8,461 bases of DNA from Bacteroidota bacterium (GTDB lineage Bacteria > Bacteroidota > Bacteroidia > Bacteroidales > VadinHA17), in the NCBI GenBank assembly GCA_030611395.1, contig JAUWPX010000047.1, positions 1 to 8,461 on the forward strand. Direction: 5' to 3'. Position 1 is the first letter of the stretch. Every line of letters begins with the position of its first letter. A program made the position numbers and the translations under genes. The notes below the pieces were generated by a model. The model made no database searches, had not been told where the DNA came from, and saw only the letters and a program-made list of their open reading frames with translations. This document shows, one piece after another, positions 1 through 7,438 of the stretch.

Positions 1-3000
1 TTTACACCTTGCTGGTCATGAATATATGCCAGTAATACAGGACTGTCATCTGTTATTCCCCCATTTCTGAAAGATGAATCGTTCATATAAAGATTAATAA
101 CAGGTCCTGTATTATCATTAATAAATCCGCCTGCAAATCCGTTTACCGGTATTTGTGTAACATTTCCGCTTGCATCACTGAGGTTATTTTGAGCATAATA
201 AAATATTTTACCGAATCCTGCACCATATGAAATATCTTTTGGTACGATAAAGGAAAATGTGAATTGGCCCTGACTAATTGAAACTTTCCCCTTATAAATA
301 GGGTTTTCTCTTGTTTTAAATTCCATAGGACTATCACCATCATTTCCCAGAGTGGTTACGGTCAGCGGTTTATCGAATACAGAAGGGTAAATAATCCCGT
401 TAAAACTTTCAATTGGCTGTCCGGAAATATCTTCAAGATGACCTGAAATTGTAACTTTCCCAAGGGCTTTTAATGTATCTATGTCTGTATTAATGTCTAA
501 CCCGTTAAGTGAGTCTGTTACAACAAATTGTTTTGGATAACCGAGTGTAAGGGCAGGATCTCCTAACAAAGTGAAGTTTCGCTTATTTATTCCTGAACCT
601 GATATGTTTTTCGTAAGCCGTAATGCATCGCCTAAACGCAATGGTTTTTGATTTTCATCTTTCTCAAAGGCGAATTTATAGAAGTTGCGGTTCAGAATAA
701 AATTCGGACTTGAGTAAACAAGGCGTGTAGTTGTGAGAAGTCCAATACCACCACCATCAGGATTCAGCAGAACCAGTTCACCTGCAGATATCTTTTTAGT
801 AATTTCTCCGTTAGCTTCTTTTTCAATATCATCAAACCTGCTGAATTCGCATGTAGCGGTAATGAATAAGGGAAGTTTATTAACATTTTTCCACGATATA
901 ATATCAGATGTTTCAAGTATCCTTTCATGAGCCAGTCCGCGTTCATTTCCATGACCAATATAGTTTACAATAAGTGATCCTGACATTACCTGGTTATTTA
1001 TTGCCGAATTTACTTCAGGGTATGATTCTCCCTGAGGAGTTGTGGATTGTGGAAAAGCATCCAGAAATATTTTCCTGATCTGGAATGAAGGATATGCCGT
1101 ATCGATAGTATTTGCCAGAATGTTTGCATCTTTCATATGAAGATTATTGTCTTCATCATCCCCGATAAAGCAGATATTATTTCTCCATGGGCCAAAGGTT
1201 TCACTGCTCATGTAGTTTTTTATTTTATTTATCATTGTTTCGGCTTCTTCTGTTGTAGTTACCGGAAACCGGCCAATACCGATATCAACAAGTCCGTTTG
1301 AACCTCCTTCGTCTTCATCCAGCAGACCGAAAAAATCATCGGTTACAAATGATTGGGTGGGTGTAAGCGAATTTTCTGACTGGTAAGTTAAAATAAATGC
1401 TGTATTTTCCTCATGATCAGATAAGTTGTCATATGAACCATCACCAAACAACAACAGGTATTTTGGAATATCTTTCTCTATCGCGGCTCTGTCATACAGC
1501 ATTTTCATGAAATTACGGATAGCGGAAACATCAGGCGACCCACTGGAAAATTCATTATAAACCTGCTCAGGAGTAACAACTGAAACAGTAATATCATCAA
1601 AATCGCGATGAACCCGGGCGAGCTCTTCTGCCTGGTTAATAAAATTATTATGAGTTACAATAATCATATCAGCTTGTGTGATACCGTGAAGATTCTGATT
1701 AACAATGCTTTGTTGGGATATCTCCGGAGTATAAAATACTTCATTGTTAAATGCAATAAATTCTTTTAACGAATCAGTGATAATAGTAAACTCCATTTCA
1801 TCTCCAGACGTGTTATATGGTATTTGCTTAATATTGTATGTATCAGAAATGTCCCATATTCCGGTACCGGGAGTTGTATTTTTTAACTTCATTAATGTAA
1901 TGTTGCCCGGACCAACAGAGTTAACATCTCTGAAATGCATTTGTGCTTCTGACATTTTTAGTTCTCTGCGAACGTTAACCTCGATGAAATCAAGCCACGT
2001 TTGTGCTTCTGAATATCCATTGTTTTCATACGACAGGTTTAGTATAAGATTGTCAGAAGAACCCGTAAAAGAGGAGATTAGAGTATTTGCTTTTGCATAA
2101 TCGGATGTATAGCTCCAGATATTTACCGGTCCAATATCAATAGTATTTGTAATTCCGGAAGTTGTAAGTGTAAAATTGCTTGATACTTGTGATCTGGCTA
2201 AAAGCCTGATTTTAACTTTGCCCGGGGATGATGCTATTGTATTAGGGAAGTGAAATGGAAAAGTATGCGTTGATTTACTGTCGATTGGCTCAAACCATTC
2301 TCTTCCTGATTTTATAAGGTTCACAATGTTTTCTTCATAAAAAAGATAGTCGTCAAATTGTGTAATTGTTTTATTGGGAGCATCTGCAACTTCATTATCC
2401 ATGGTGATCCTTTTACCTGTCCCTGCATCTGATGTAACATAGTAGTATGAATGCCGGGAGTAGAGATGTGGCTTGCAGGAGAACATAGAATTGGTTTCGT
2501 CATAATACCATGTATCCGGGCCTTTTCCATAGAAAAGAATATAATCACCCGGTCCGAATTCCTGATTTCCACCACTGTTCATCCAAATAGCATTTTCCTG
2601 AATATCATCCGGCGTTTTTATATTGTTTTCTTCAGGAAGCATTCCGCCTCTTCCGAATATTCTGGGGTCAGAAGGGTCGGAAATTCCCATTTCAAGCAGG
2701 TTTTCATATGTAAGCTTATAAATACCATTTTTATTGATTTTTAGCTTTGCCCACTTTCCTGAATTTAAAACTGACTGGCTTGAATATTTAATACTTTTCT
2801 CCGTGACACTTTTATTTATTACTGGTGTTTTTACAATTTCAAGTACAAAATCTACAAGTTTTTCAACTTTCCCGGAAGCTGGGTTTATTCTTAACGGAAG
2901 CAGATCGAAGTGATTAACCTGTTTTTTTCGTTGTTTATAATTTTCATAGTTCATTTGAAAGATAGCCTGTAATTGTTCCAGGTTATTAATTTTTTTAAGA

Positions 3001-3314
3001 GCTTCAGGAAGGACAGGTTCAGTTTTAAGTATGTGAAGCCTGATACTGGTCTCATCTAAGTTCTTTATGTCAGATAAACTAATCTCGTAATGAGGGAACA
3101 TTGTTTGTTGGTCCGGGAAAGTTGCACCGTCAAAAGTCAGATAATAAGTATTTTTATTATATGAGTTATAGTTCACAGGTAGTTTCTCAAGACAGGTTGC
3201 ATCATGCCATGGTACATGAAACCCGATAAATACTCCCTGGGCTCCGGCTTGTAATTTAAGCAGGAAGAACATTATTAGTAGTACGATCTCCTTAATATGT
3301 TGGCTTCTGTGCAT
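1..3314 (-). CDS. porU: PorU, type IX secretion system sortase (C25 cysteine peptidase), C-terminus cut by window edge
   Basis: PorU is the cell-surface sortase of the T9SS. In known members it cleaves the C-terminal sorting domain from secreted cargo and attaches the cargo to a lipopolysaccharide anchor, working with PorV, PorQ and PorZ. I translated the minus strand from ATG 3314-3312 and found one frame open to the left edge: about 1,104 residues, no stop, no frameshift. The N-terminus is a signal peptide (hydrophobic core about residues 10-22, cleavage likely near LQAGAQ). A beta-rich region follows, including SGKWAKLKINKNGIYKL with Trp188. The C25 peptidase domain starts near residue 547 (QADMIIVTH) and includes FGDGSYDN (Asp625) and TDDFFG (659-660). 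The catalytic pair is His788 in YIGHGNE and Cys822 in TATCEFSRFD, 34 residues apart, close to gingipain spacing. The domain ends with LLGDPALTL (916-924), followed by a beta-sandwich tail containing NDNTGPVINLYMNDSSF. By comparison with full-length PorU, roughly 150-200 residues are missing. It diverges from the porP-like gene. The family assignment is near certain. Confidence 0.95.
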   Translation of the reverse strand, partial: MHRSQHIKEIVLLIMFFLLKLQAGAQGVFIGFHVPWHDATCLEKLPVNYNSYNKNTYYLTFDGATFPDQQTMFPHYEISLSDIKNLDETSIRLHILKTEPVLPEALKKINNLEQLQAIFQMNYENYKQRKKQVNHFDLLPLRINPASGKVEKLVDFVLEIVKTPVINKSVTEKSIKYSSQSVLNSGKWAKLKINKNGIYKLTYENLLEMGISDPSDPRIFGRGGMLPEENNIKTPDDIQENAIWMNSGGNQEFGPGDYILFYGKGPDTWYYDETNSMFSCKPHLYSRHSYYYVTSDAGTGKRITMDNEVADAPNKTITQFDDYLFYEENIVNLIKSGREWFEPIDSKSTHTFPFHFPNTIASSPGKVKIRLLARSQVSSNFTLTTSGITNTIDIGPVNIWSYTSDYAKANTLISSFTGSSDNLILNLSYENNGYSEAQTWLDFIEVNVRRELKMSEAQMHFRDVNSVGPGNITLMKLKNTTPGTGIWDISDTYNIKQIPYNTSGDEMEFTIITDSLKEFIAFNNEVFYTPEISQQSIVNQNLHGITQADMIIVTHNNFINQAEELARVHRDFDDITVSVVTPEQVYNEFSSGSPDVSAIRNFMKMLYDRAAIEKDIPKYLLLFGDGSYDNLSDHEENTAFILTYQSENSLTPTQSFVTDDFFGLLDEDEGGSNGLVDIGIGRFPVTTTEEAETMINKIKNYMSSETFGPWRNNICFIGDDEDNNLHMKDANILANTIDTAYPSFQIRKIFLDAFPQSTTPQGESYPEVNSAINNQVMSGSLIVNYIGHGNERGLAHERILETSDIISWKNVNKLPLFITATCEFSRFDDIEKEANGEITKKISAGELVLLNPDGGGIGLLTTTRLVYSSPNFILNRNFYKFAFEKDENQKPLRLGDALRLTKNISGSGINKRNFTLLGDPALTLGYPKQFVVTDSLNGLDINTDIDTLKALGKVTISGHLEDISGQPIESFNGIIYPSVFDKPLTVTTLGNDGDSPMEFKTRENPIYKGKVSISQGQFTFSFIVPKDISYGAGFGKIFYYAQNNLSDASGNVTQIPVNGFAGGFINDNTGPVINLYMNDSSFRNGGITDDSPVLLAYIHDQQGV

Positions 3315-3493
3315 ATATTTGTTTAAAAAGCAATTTTCAAGGATTTAATAGATATTGCTAAAAAGAGTAAAATATGTAAAAAAAATAACGAAAAATAATA
3401 GTTTTATATTGTAGACGTTTATAATAACGTGAACAAGATTGGGGCTATAATATAAAGAATGATTATTAAAATGATATAATTCGGTGTATACCA
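3315..3493. promoter_or_regulatory. Divergent porU / porP-like intergenic region
   Basis: This 179-base, strongly A+T-rich gap lies between the two divergent start codons and must hold the 5' signals of both genes. I see no exact Bacteroidota -7 element (TAnnTTTG) on either strand. The nearest matches are TATTTTTC reading toward porU and TATATTGT (from 3406) reading toward the porP-like gene. A short inverted repeat, ACGTT-TATAAT-AACGT, sits at 3415-3430 near the middle of the gap and could be an operator, though an arm length of 5 bases is weak. A poly-A tract (about 3378-3385) lies on the porU side. Neither start codon has a clear Shine-Dalgarno sequence, as is usual in this phylum. That promoters are here is inferred from gene orientation. 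Confidence 0.5.
3415..3430. repeat. Short inverted repeat ACGTT-N6-AACGT in the divergent region
   Basis: The arms ACGTT (3415-3419) and AACGT (3426-3430) are perfect reverse complements around a TATAAT spacer. The repeat is 75 bases or more from the porP-like start and about 100 from the porU start, a position that would suit a shared operator. It has only five paired bases, and such a repeat is common by chance, so the regulatory role is speculative. Confidence 0.25.
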
Positions 3494-4504
3494 ATGAATA
3501 AATTTGAAATTCCGATATATTTATTTTTTAATAAACAACGGATCAGTATAATTCTTTTGATTTTCATATCATTATTGGGTATGAGTCAGGATCCGGAGTT
3601 TTCTCAGATTTCCCCGGGTTTAATAAGATTAAATCCTGCTTTTGCAGGTACAGGAGGTCGGGGGCGTGTATCGGGAATTTACAGAAACCAATGGCCTGGT
3701 TTAAGTTCTGCATATATTACCACAGGTGCATTTTATGATCAGCCGGTTGAATTTGTTCATGGAGGTGTTGGTGTGCAAATAATTAACGATTCTCAGGGCG
3801 GGAATACCTTCAGATGGTCGTCTGCAGCACTAATTTACTCATATCATCTTCAAGCGGGCAGGGATATATATATATTTACCGGGTTTCAGGCTTCAATTAA
3901 TCAATGGAGCAGATCGGTGAATAATCTTATTTTTCCTGATATGATAGATCCTATGGAAGGGCTTATTAATCCAACAATGGAAGTAATAGCAGGCAATAAT
4001 AAATTGTATCCTGATTTTAGCGTTGGTTTTCTGGCTAATTACAAAGATATAATTGCGGGAATATCAATTAATCATCTTGCCAAACCGGATATTTCTCTAT
4101 CCGATTCGTACAAATCACAGATTTCGCGGAAATGGAGTTTTTTTATTAGAAATACTTTCCGGTTTTCCGGTTCCACTGCTGATGGGTTTTTTATATCGCC
4201 GGGAATATTTTTTAGAAGTCAGCAGAAATCAAAAAATTTAAAGTATGGATTTACAGTTGGTTATGATTATATTCAATTAGGTACATGGATTAGTCACGAT
4301 TTGGATATTACAATGAATTTATTAACCTTTGGTTTGGCAATGGAAATTTCAGGTTTGGGAATAGCTTACAGTTATGATTTTGCACCCTGGAGAACGGATT
4401 TGCCTGTGCCTGTTACCGGAGCTCATGAATTTTCTTTGTCAATTTATTTATCGGGGAATAAAAAAAATCAAAATATTAAGGCAATAAATTTCCCGAAATT
4501 ATAG
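3494..4504 (+). CDS. PorP/SprF family type IX secretion system outer-membrane protein
   Basis: The 336-residue product belongs to the PorP/SprF family: outer-membrane beta-barrel proteins that either join the T9SS core (PorP, with the PorK/PorN ring) or help deliver a particular adhesin (SprF with SprB). The family signature is at the N-terminus of the mature protein: SPGLIRLNPAFAGTGG (about 39-54) followed by YRNQWPG (62-68). The rest is alternating hydrophobic/polar strands rich in aromatic residues and glycine, with GVGVQIINDSQGG near residue 91, as expected for a barrel. Residues 17-32 (ISIILLIFISLLGMSQ) form a signal-peptide core with cleavage probably just after SQ. The 16-residue stretch before the core is long, but no internal Met gives a better start. 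Length is typical of the family (about 300-340). It is 77 bases upstream of gldJ on the same strand with no visible terminator between, so co-transcription is plausible. No adjacent SprB-like adhesin is visible, so I cannot say whether this is the core PorP or one of several paralogues, and I give no symbol. Confidence 0.9.
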   Translation: MNKFEIPIYLFFNKQRISIILLIFISLLGMSQDPEFSQISPGLIRLNPAFAGTGGRGRVSGIYRNQWPGLSSAYITTGAFYDQPVEFVHGGVGVQIINDSQGGNTFRWSSAALIYSYHLQAGRDIYIFTGFQASINQWSRSVNNLIFPDMIDPMEGLINPTMEVIAGNNKLYPDFSVGFLANYKDIIAGISINHLAKPDISLSDSYKSQISRKWSFFIRNTFRFSGSTADGFFISPGIFFRSQQKSKNLKYGFTVGYDYIQLGTWISHDLDITMNLLTFGLAMEISGLGIAYSYDFAPWRTDLPVPVTGAHEFSLSIYLSGNKKNQNIKAINFPKL

Positions 4505-4541
4505 TTATACAAGAAAAAAATAGGATTATTTTAAATTTTAG

Positions 4542-4549
4542 TATATTTG
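4542..4549 (+). promoter_or_regulatory. Candidate gldJ promoter -7 element (TATATTTG)
   Basis: TATATTTG matches the Bacteroidota -7 consensus TAnnTTTG exactly. It lies 32 bases upstream of the ATG at 4582, so transcription would begin near 4555 and leave a leader of about 26 bases. No convincing TTG/TTTG -33 element is seen at the usual distance, which lowers confidence. If real, it lets gldJ be transcribed independently of the porP-like gene, and it argues against the alternative starts at 4552 and 4561. Confidence 0.35.
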
Positions 4550-4561
4550 AATTGTATTCAA
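4547..4561. repeat. Palindrome TTGAAT-TGT-ATTCAA overlapping the putative gldJ promoter
   Basis: The six-base arms TTGAAT (4547-4552) and ATTCAA (4556-4561) are perfect reverse complements around a three-base spacer. They overlap the end of the candidate -7 element and the predicted transcription start. The position suits an operator for a dimeric regulator, but a repeat this short in A+T-rich DNA can easily arise by chance. Confidence 0.25.
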
Positions 4562-4581
4562 TGTATAAATCAATCAAAATT

Positions 4582-6081
4582 ATGAACGTAAAATTAAAAA
4601 TCTTACCCACTGTTTTATTAGCAATGACATTTCTCAGTTCATGCAGTTTATTCAGTGGCGGCGGTGGTCGTGATGGCAATGTTTCTCCAACTACCGGCTG
4701 GAATTATAACGATCCGGATCTTGGTGGTTTTGAGGTTATTAGCGGATACGAACAAGAAACAGGACCAGGACTTGTTTTTATTGAGGGGGGAACTTTCACT
4801 ATGGGAAGGACGGAACAGGATGTTTTGTACGAATGGAATAATATTCCAAGAAGGGTTACCGTGTCATCATTTTACATGGATGAAACTGAAGTTGCTAATG
4901 TTGATTACAGGGAATATCTTTACTGGCTAAGCAGAGTTTATGTAAGCTTTCCTGAAGTTCATCAAAAAGCTCTTCCGGATACTTTGGTCTGGCGGGATCC
5001 ACTGGCTTATAATGAGCCGTATGTTGAATATTACTTCCGTCACCCATCGTATAATGATTATCCTGTTGTAGGTGTTACATGGCTTCAGGCCAATGACTTT
5101 TGTGCCTGGAGATCTGACAGGGTAAATGAAATGACTATGATTAACGAGGGAATTCTTAACCCCGATCCAAATCAGCAGGATGAAAACAACTTTAATACTG
5201 AAGCTTACCTTGCAGGTCAATACGAAGGACTTGTAAATCAGAATCTTCCAAGCCTTGACCCAAACAAGGAGGAACGAAGGGTAAAAATGGAAGATGGAAT
5301 GTTACTTCCTAAATACAGGTTGCCTTCTGAAGCAGAATGGGAATTTGCAGCCCTGGCACTGATGGGTAACACCTATGAAGAAAGGATTTATGAACGAAGA
5401 ATGTATCCATGGGATGGACATAATGTAAGAAGCGGTATTGGTAGAGACCAGGGCAGGTTTATGGCAAACTTTACCAGGGGGAGAGGTGATTTAATGGGGG
5501 TTGCCGGAAATCTTAATGATAATGCCAGTGTTACTGCGTCAGTTATTTCATTCTGGCCCAATGATTATGGTCTTTATTGTATGGCAGGAAACGTAAATGA
5601 ATGGGTATATGATGTTTACAGGGCGTTGTCACCTAAGGATGTAAGTGCATTTAATCCACTTAGAGGAAATGTGTTTCAAACAAGAGTCACTGATCCGGAT
5701 GGTAACCTTGCTACAAAAGACAGCCTGGGACGAATACAGTATAGAAATGTTACTCCTGAAGAATCGGCAGGAAGGTATAATTACCAAAAAGCTGATTATC
5801 GTGATTACAAAGATGGAGACTATCAATCTATGATAGTGCCCGGGTCGAGTTGGGCAGATGAAACGGCTGCTGATGAAAGTACGGTTATGTATTCCCAGAT
5901 AAAGGAAGATTATAACTCCCTTGTAAGTAACGAGGCACGTGTGTATAAAGGCGGGTCGTGGAGAGACAGGGCTTACTGGCTCAGTCCCGGCGCAAGACGG
6001 TATTTAGACCAGGGAAGTGCCAGAAATGATCTCGGATTTCGTTGTGCTATGACACGTGTCGGTAGTCCGGGAGGATTCTAA
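4582..6081 (+). CDS. gldJ: GldJ, gliding motility / T9SS lipoprotein (SUMF1/formylglycine-generating-enzyme fold)
   Basis: GldJ is an outer-membrane lipoprotein needed for T9SS secretion and gliding in Flavobacterium, where it stabilises the related GldK. I chose ATG 4582 (499 residues) because it gives a standard lipoprotein signal: MNVKLKIL, a hydrophobic core, and lipobox FLSSC with Cys21. In-frame starts at 4561 (ATG) and 4552 (TTG) only lengthen the n-region. The residues after Cys21 (SLFSGGGG) are not acidic, so there is no surface-export signal, which suits a periplasm-facing anchor. A GldJ-typical segment follows (TGWNYNDPDLGGFEV). The SUMF1-like domain then shows FIEGGTFTMGR (66-76), YRLPSEAEWEFAA (245-257), GLYCMAGNVNEW (330-341), RVYKGGSW (453-460) and DLGFRCAM (483-490). 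Long inserts around 180-240 and 353-420 separate these motifs. The active-site cysteines of true formylglycine-generating enzymes are absent from the KGGSW segment, so this is very likely a structural, non-catalytic copy. It sits between a PorP-like gene and murF. GldK is the main alternative, but the TGW segment and murF context favour GldJ. Confidence 0.92.
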   Translation: MNVKLKILPTVLLAMTFLSSCSLFSGGGGRDGNVSPTTGWNYNDPDLGGFEVISGYEQETGPGLVFIEGGTFTMGRTEQDVLYEWNNIPRRVTVSSFYMDETEVANVDYREYLYWLSRVYVSFPEVHQKALPDTLVWRDPLAYNEPYVEYYFRHPSYNDYPVVGVTWLQANDFCAWRSDRVNEMTMINEGILNPDPNQQDENNFNTEAYLAGQYEGLVNQNLPSLDPNKEERRVKMEDGMLLPKYRLPSEAEWEFAALALMGNTYEERIYERRMYPWDGHNVRSGIGRDQGRFMANFTRGRGDLMGVAGNLNDNASVTASVISFWPNDYGLYCMAGNVNEWVYDVYRALSPKDVSAFNPLRGNVFQTRVTDPDGNLATKDSLGRIQYRNVTPEESAGRYNYQKADYRDYKDGDYQSMIVPGSSWADETAADESTVMYSQIKEDYNSLVSNEARVYKGGSWRDRAYWLSPGARRYLDQGSARNDLGFRCAMTRVGSPGGF

Positions 6082-6103
6082 AATAAAAATAATTCCCAAT
6101 ATA

Positions 6104-6137
6104 AAGAAACCTCATTATTTTTATAATGGGGTTTTTT
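6104..6137 (+). terminator. Rho-independent-type terminator hairpin after gldJ
   Basis: The arms 6107-6118 (AAACCTCATTAT) and 6123-6134 (ATAATGGGGTTT) form a 12-base-pair stem with a single G-T wobble and a TTTT loop. Flanking bases 6104-6106 and 6135-6137 can extend the stem. The right arm runs into six T residues (6132-6137). This is the shape of an intrinsic terminator, placed 22 bases after the gldJ stop. It is unusual in ending only 8 bases before the murF start codon, so it may instead act as an attenuator or processing hairpin. Confidence 0.75.
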
Positions 6138-6145
6138 CATAAGTA

Positions 6146-7438
6146 ATGAAAACAGATACTCTATACAGATTTTTTATCAGGAATCCGGAAATTTGTACCG
6201 ATTCCAGGAATGTGTCCAAAGGATCAATCTTTTTTGCTCTTAAAGGAGAGTCTTTTAATGGAAATCAATTTGCAGCACAAGCACTTAAACAAGGAAGTTC
6301 TTATGCGGTTGTTGATGAACAAAAGTATGTTACTGATGAAAGATATATCCTTGTTGATGATGTATTGTTTTCATTGCAGAAACTTGCTATGTTTCATCGG
6401 ATGCATTTCAATATTCCGGTGATCGCCATTACAGGCACAAATGGGAAGACTACAACTAAGGAGTTGATTAATAGTGTTATAAGAAAGGAGTATCGTGTTG
6501 TTTCAACATATGGGAATTTGAATAATCATATTGGCGTCCCTCTTTCTCTACTTAAAATTAAAGATAATACTGAAATAGTAATTATTGAAATGGGAGCTAA
6601 TCACCGTGGTGAAATAACTAAACTTTGTGAACTCGCGATACCCACCCATGGTATGATTACCAATATCGGAACAGCACATCTGGAGGGCTTTGGGAATATT
6701 GAAACAATAGTCAAAACAAAGACTGAACTTTATGAATATCTTGATAAAAATGGTGGCACAATATTTATTAACAGGGAAAACGAAATATTAGCCGGCTGTC
6801 TGTCAAAAATAAGCTGTGAAAAGATATCGTATGGTGGGATATCAGGAAATTACTCGGGAATAATAAAAAATTCTGTTCCAGCTCTGGAATTGAAAGTGTT
6901 GATTGATAATAATTCATTTGCTCTGAAAACAAATATGTTTGGGGCATATAACTTTGAAAATGTGCTGGCTGCAATAAGCATTGGTTCTTATTTTAATGTG
7001 GAAACCAAAACGATTATTGAAATAATTGAGGGCTTCAAGCCTTATGATAACAGATCGCAAATTGTAAAAACAGTCGTAAATACCTTAATATGTGATGCAT
7101 ATAATGCCAACCCTGCAAGTATGAAAATGGCAATTGACAACTTTTTGTTGATGAATAGTGTGAAAAAGGTGCTTATTCTGGGTGATATGTTTGAGCTGGG
7201 AGAAAATTCTGAAAAGGAACATATTAAATTGGTCAAATATGTTAAGGATAAATCATTCAGCAGAATTATTCTTATCGGTAAGTTCTTCTCTGCCGTTAAT
7301 CAAACATTGCAAATTCCTGCCTTTATTGATGTTGACAGTTTTGTAAAGTGGCTTGATAAGAATCCGATAAAGTCATCATATATATTAATAAAAGGATCAA
7401 GGGGGATGAAATTGGAAAAGGTAATTGACTATTTGTAA
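6146..7438 (+). CDS. murF: MurF, UDP-N-acetylmuramoyl-tripeptide--D-alanyl-D-alanine ligase
   Basis: MurF is the cytoplasmic ATP-dependent ligase that adds D-Ala-D-Ala to UDP-MurNAc-tripeptide, the last soluble step of peptidoglycan precursor synthesis. The 430-residue frame is complete and of normal family length. The N-terminal substrate domain shows CTDSRNVSKGSIFFALKGE (17-35), placed as expected for a start at ATG 6146. The central Mur ligase domain has the P-loop TGTNGKTTT (96-104), NNHIGVPLSLL (126-136), EMGANHRGEI (148-157) and NIGTAHLEGFG (173-183). Lys192 in KTEL is the likely carbamylated lysine. GAYNFENVLAA (266-276) and DNRSQI (301-306) follow, and the C-terminal domain has DAYNANPASM (317-326), LGDMFELGENSEKEH (345-359) and KGSRGMKLE (416-424). 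It follows gldJ by 64 bases, and most of that gap is taken up by a terminator-like hairpin. Its own promoter is not obvious. Its stop codon abuts that of the convergent glycosyltransferase gene. Nothing in it looks broken or foreign. Confidence 0.97.
   Translation: MKTDTLYRFFIRNPEICTDSRNVSKGSIFFALKGESFNGNQFAAQALKQGSSYAVVDEQKYVTDERYILVDDVLFSLQKLAMFHRMHFNIPVIAITGTNGKTTTKELINSVIRKEYRVVSTYGNLNNHIGVPLSLLKIKDNTEIVIIEMGANHRGEITKLCELAIPTHGMITNIGTAHLEGFGNIETIVKTKTELYEYLDKNGGTIFINRENEILAGCLSKISCEKISYGGISGNYSGIIKNSVPALELKVLIDNNSFALKTNMFGAYNFENVLAAISIGSYFNVETKTIIEIIEGFKPYDNRSQIVKTVVNTLICDAYNANPASMKMAIDNFLLMNSVKKVLILGDMFELGENSEKEHIKLVKYVKDKSFSRIILIGKFFSAVNQTLQIPAFIDVDSFVKWLDKNPIKSSYILIKGSRGMKLEKVIDYL

Noticed and set aside
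143..2575. Short minus-strand open frames at 143-343, 764-958 and 2321-2575
   Set aside because: They are in other frames of porU. The correct frame runs from 3314 to the left edge with no stop and carries all C25 motifs.
1744..2744. Plus-strand open frames at 733-930, 1744-2100 and 2451-2744
   Set aside because: They lie antisense to the continuous PorU frame, have no recognisable domains or start signals, and read as out-of-frame translation of a real gene.
1..3314. Possible frameshifted or broken porU
   Set aside because: Codon-by-codon translation from 3314 to base 1 showed one intact frame. The length is consistent with the gene simply running off the edge.
1..3314. Secreted gingipain-type protease rather than PorU
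   Set aside because: The large N-terminal beta-rich region, the GKWAKLKINKNGIYKL segment, the TATCEFSRFD motif and the T9SS neighbours all fit PorU. Gingipains have a propeptide plus adhesin architecture that is not seen here.
3865..3880. Short TA repeat (gatatatatatattt)
   Set aside because: It lies inside the porP-like coding frame (encoding Asp-Ile-Tyr-Ile-Phe) and is too short to be treated as a functional repeat.
4505..4551. Terminator after the porP-like gene
   Set aside because: The gap is A+T-rich, with no stable G+C-containing hairpin before a T-run.
4552..4581. Upstream TTG (4552) or ATG (4561) as the gldJ start
   Set aside because: Both give an over-long n-region before the lipoprotein signal, and the predicted transcription start near 4555 leaves no usable leader. 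They are not strictly excluded.
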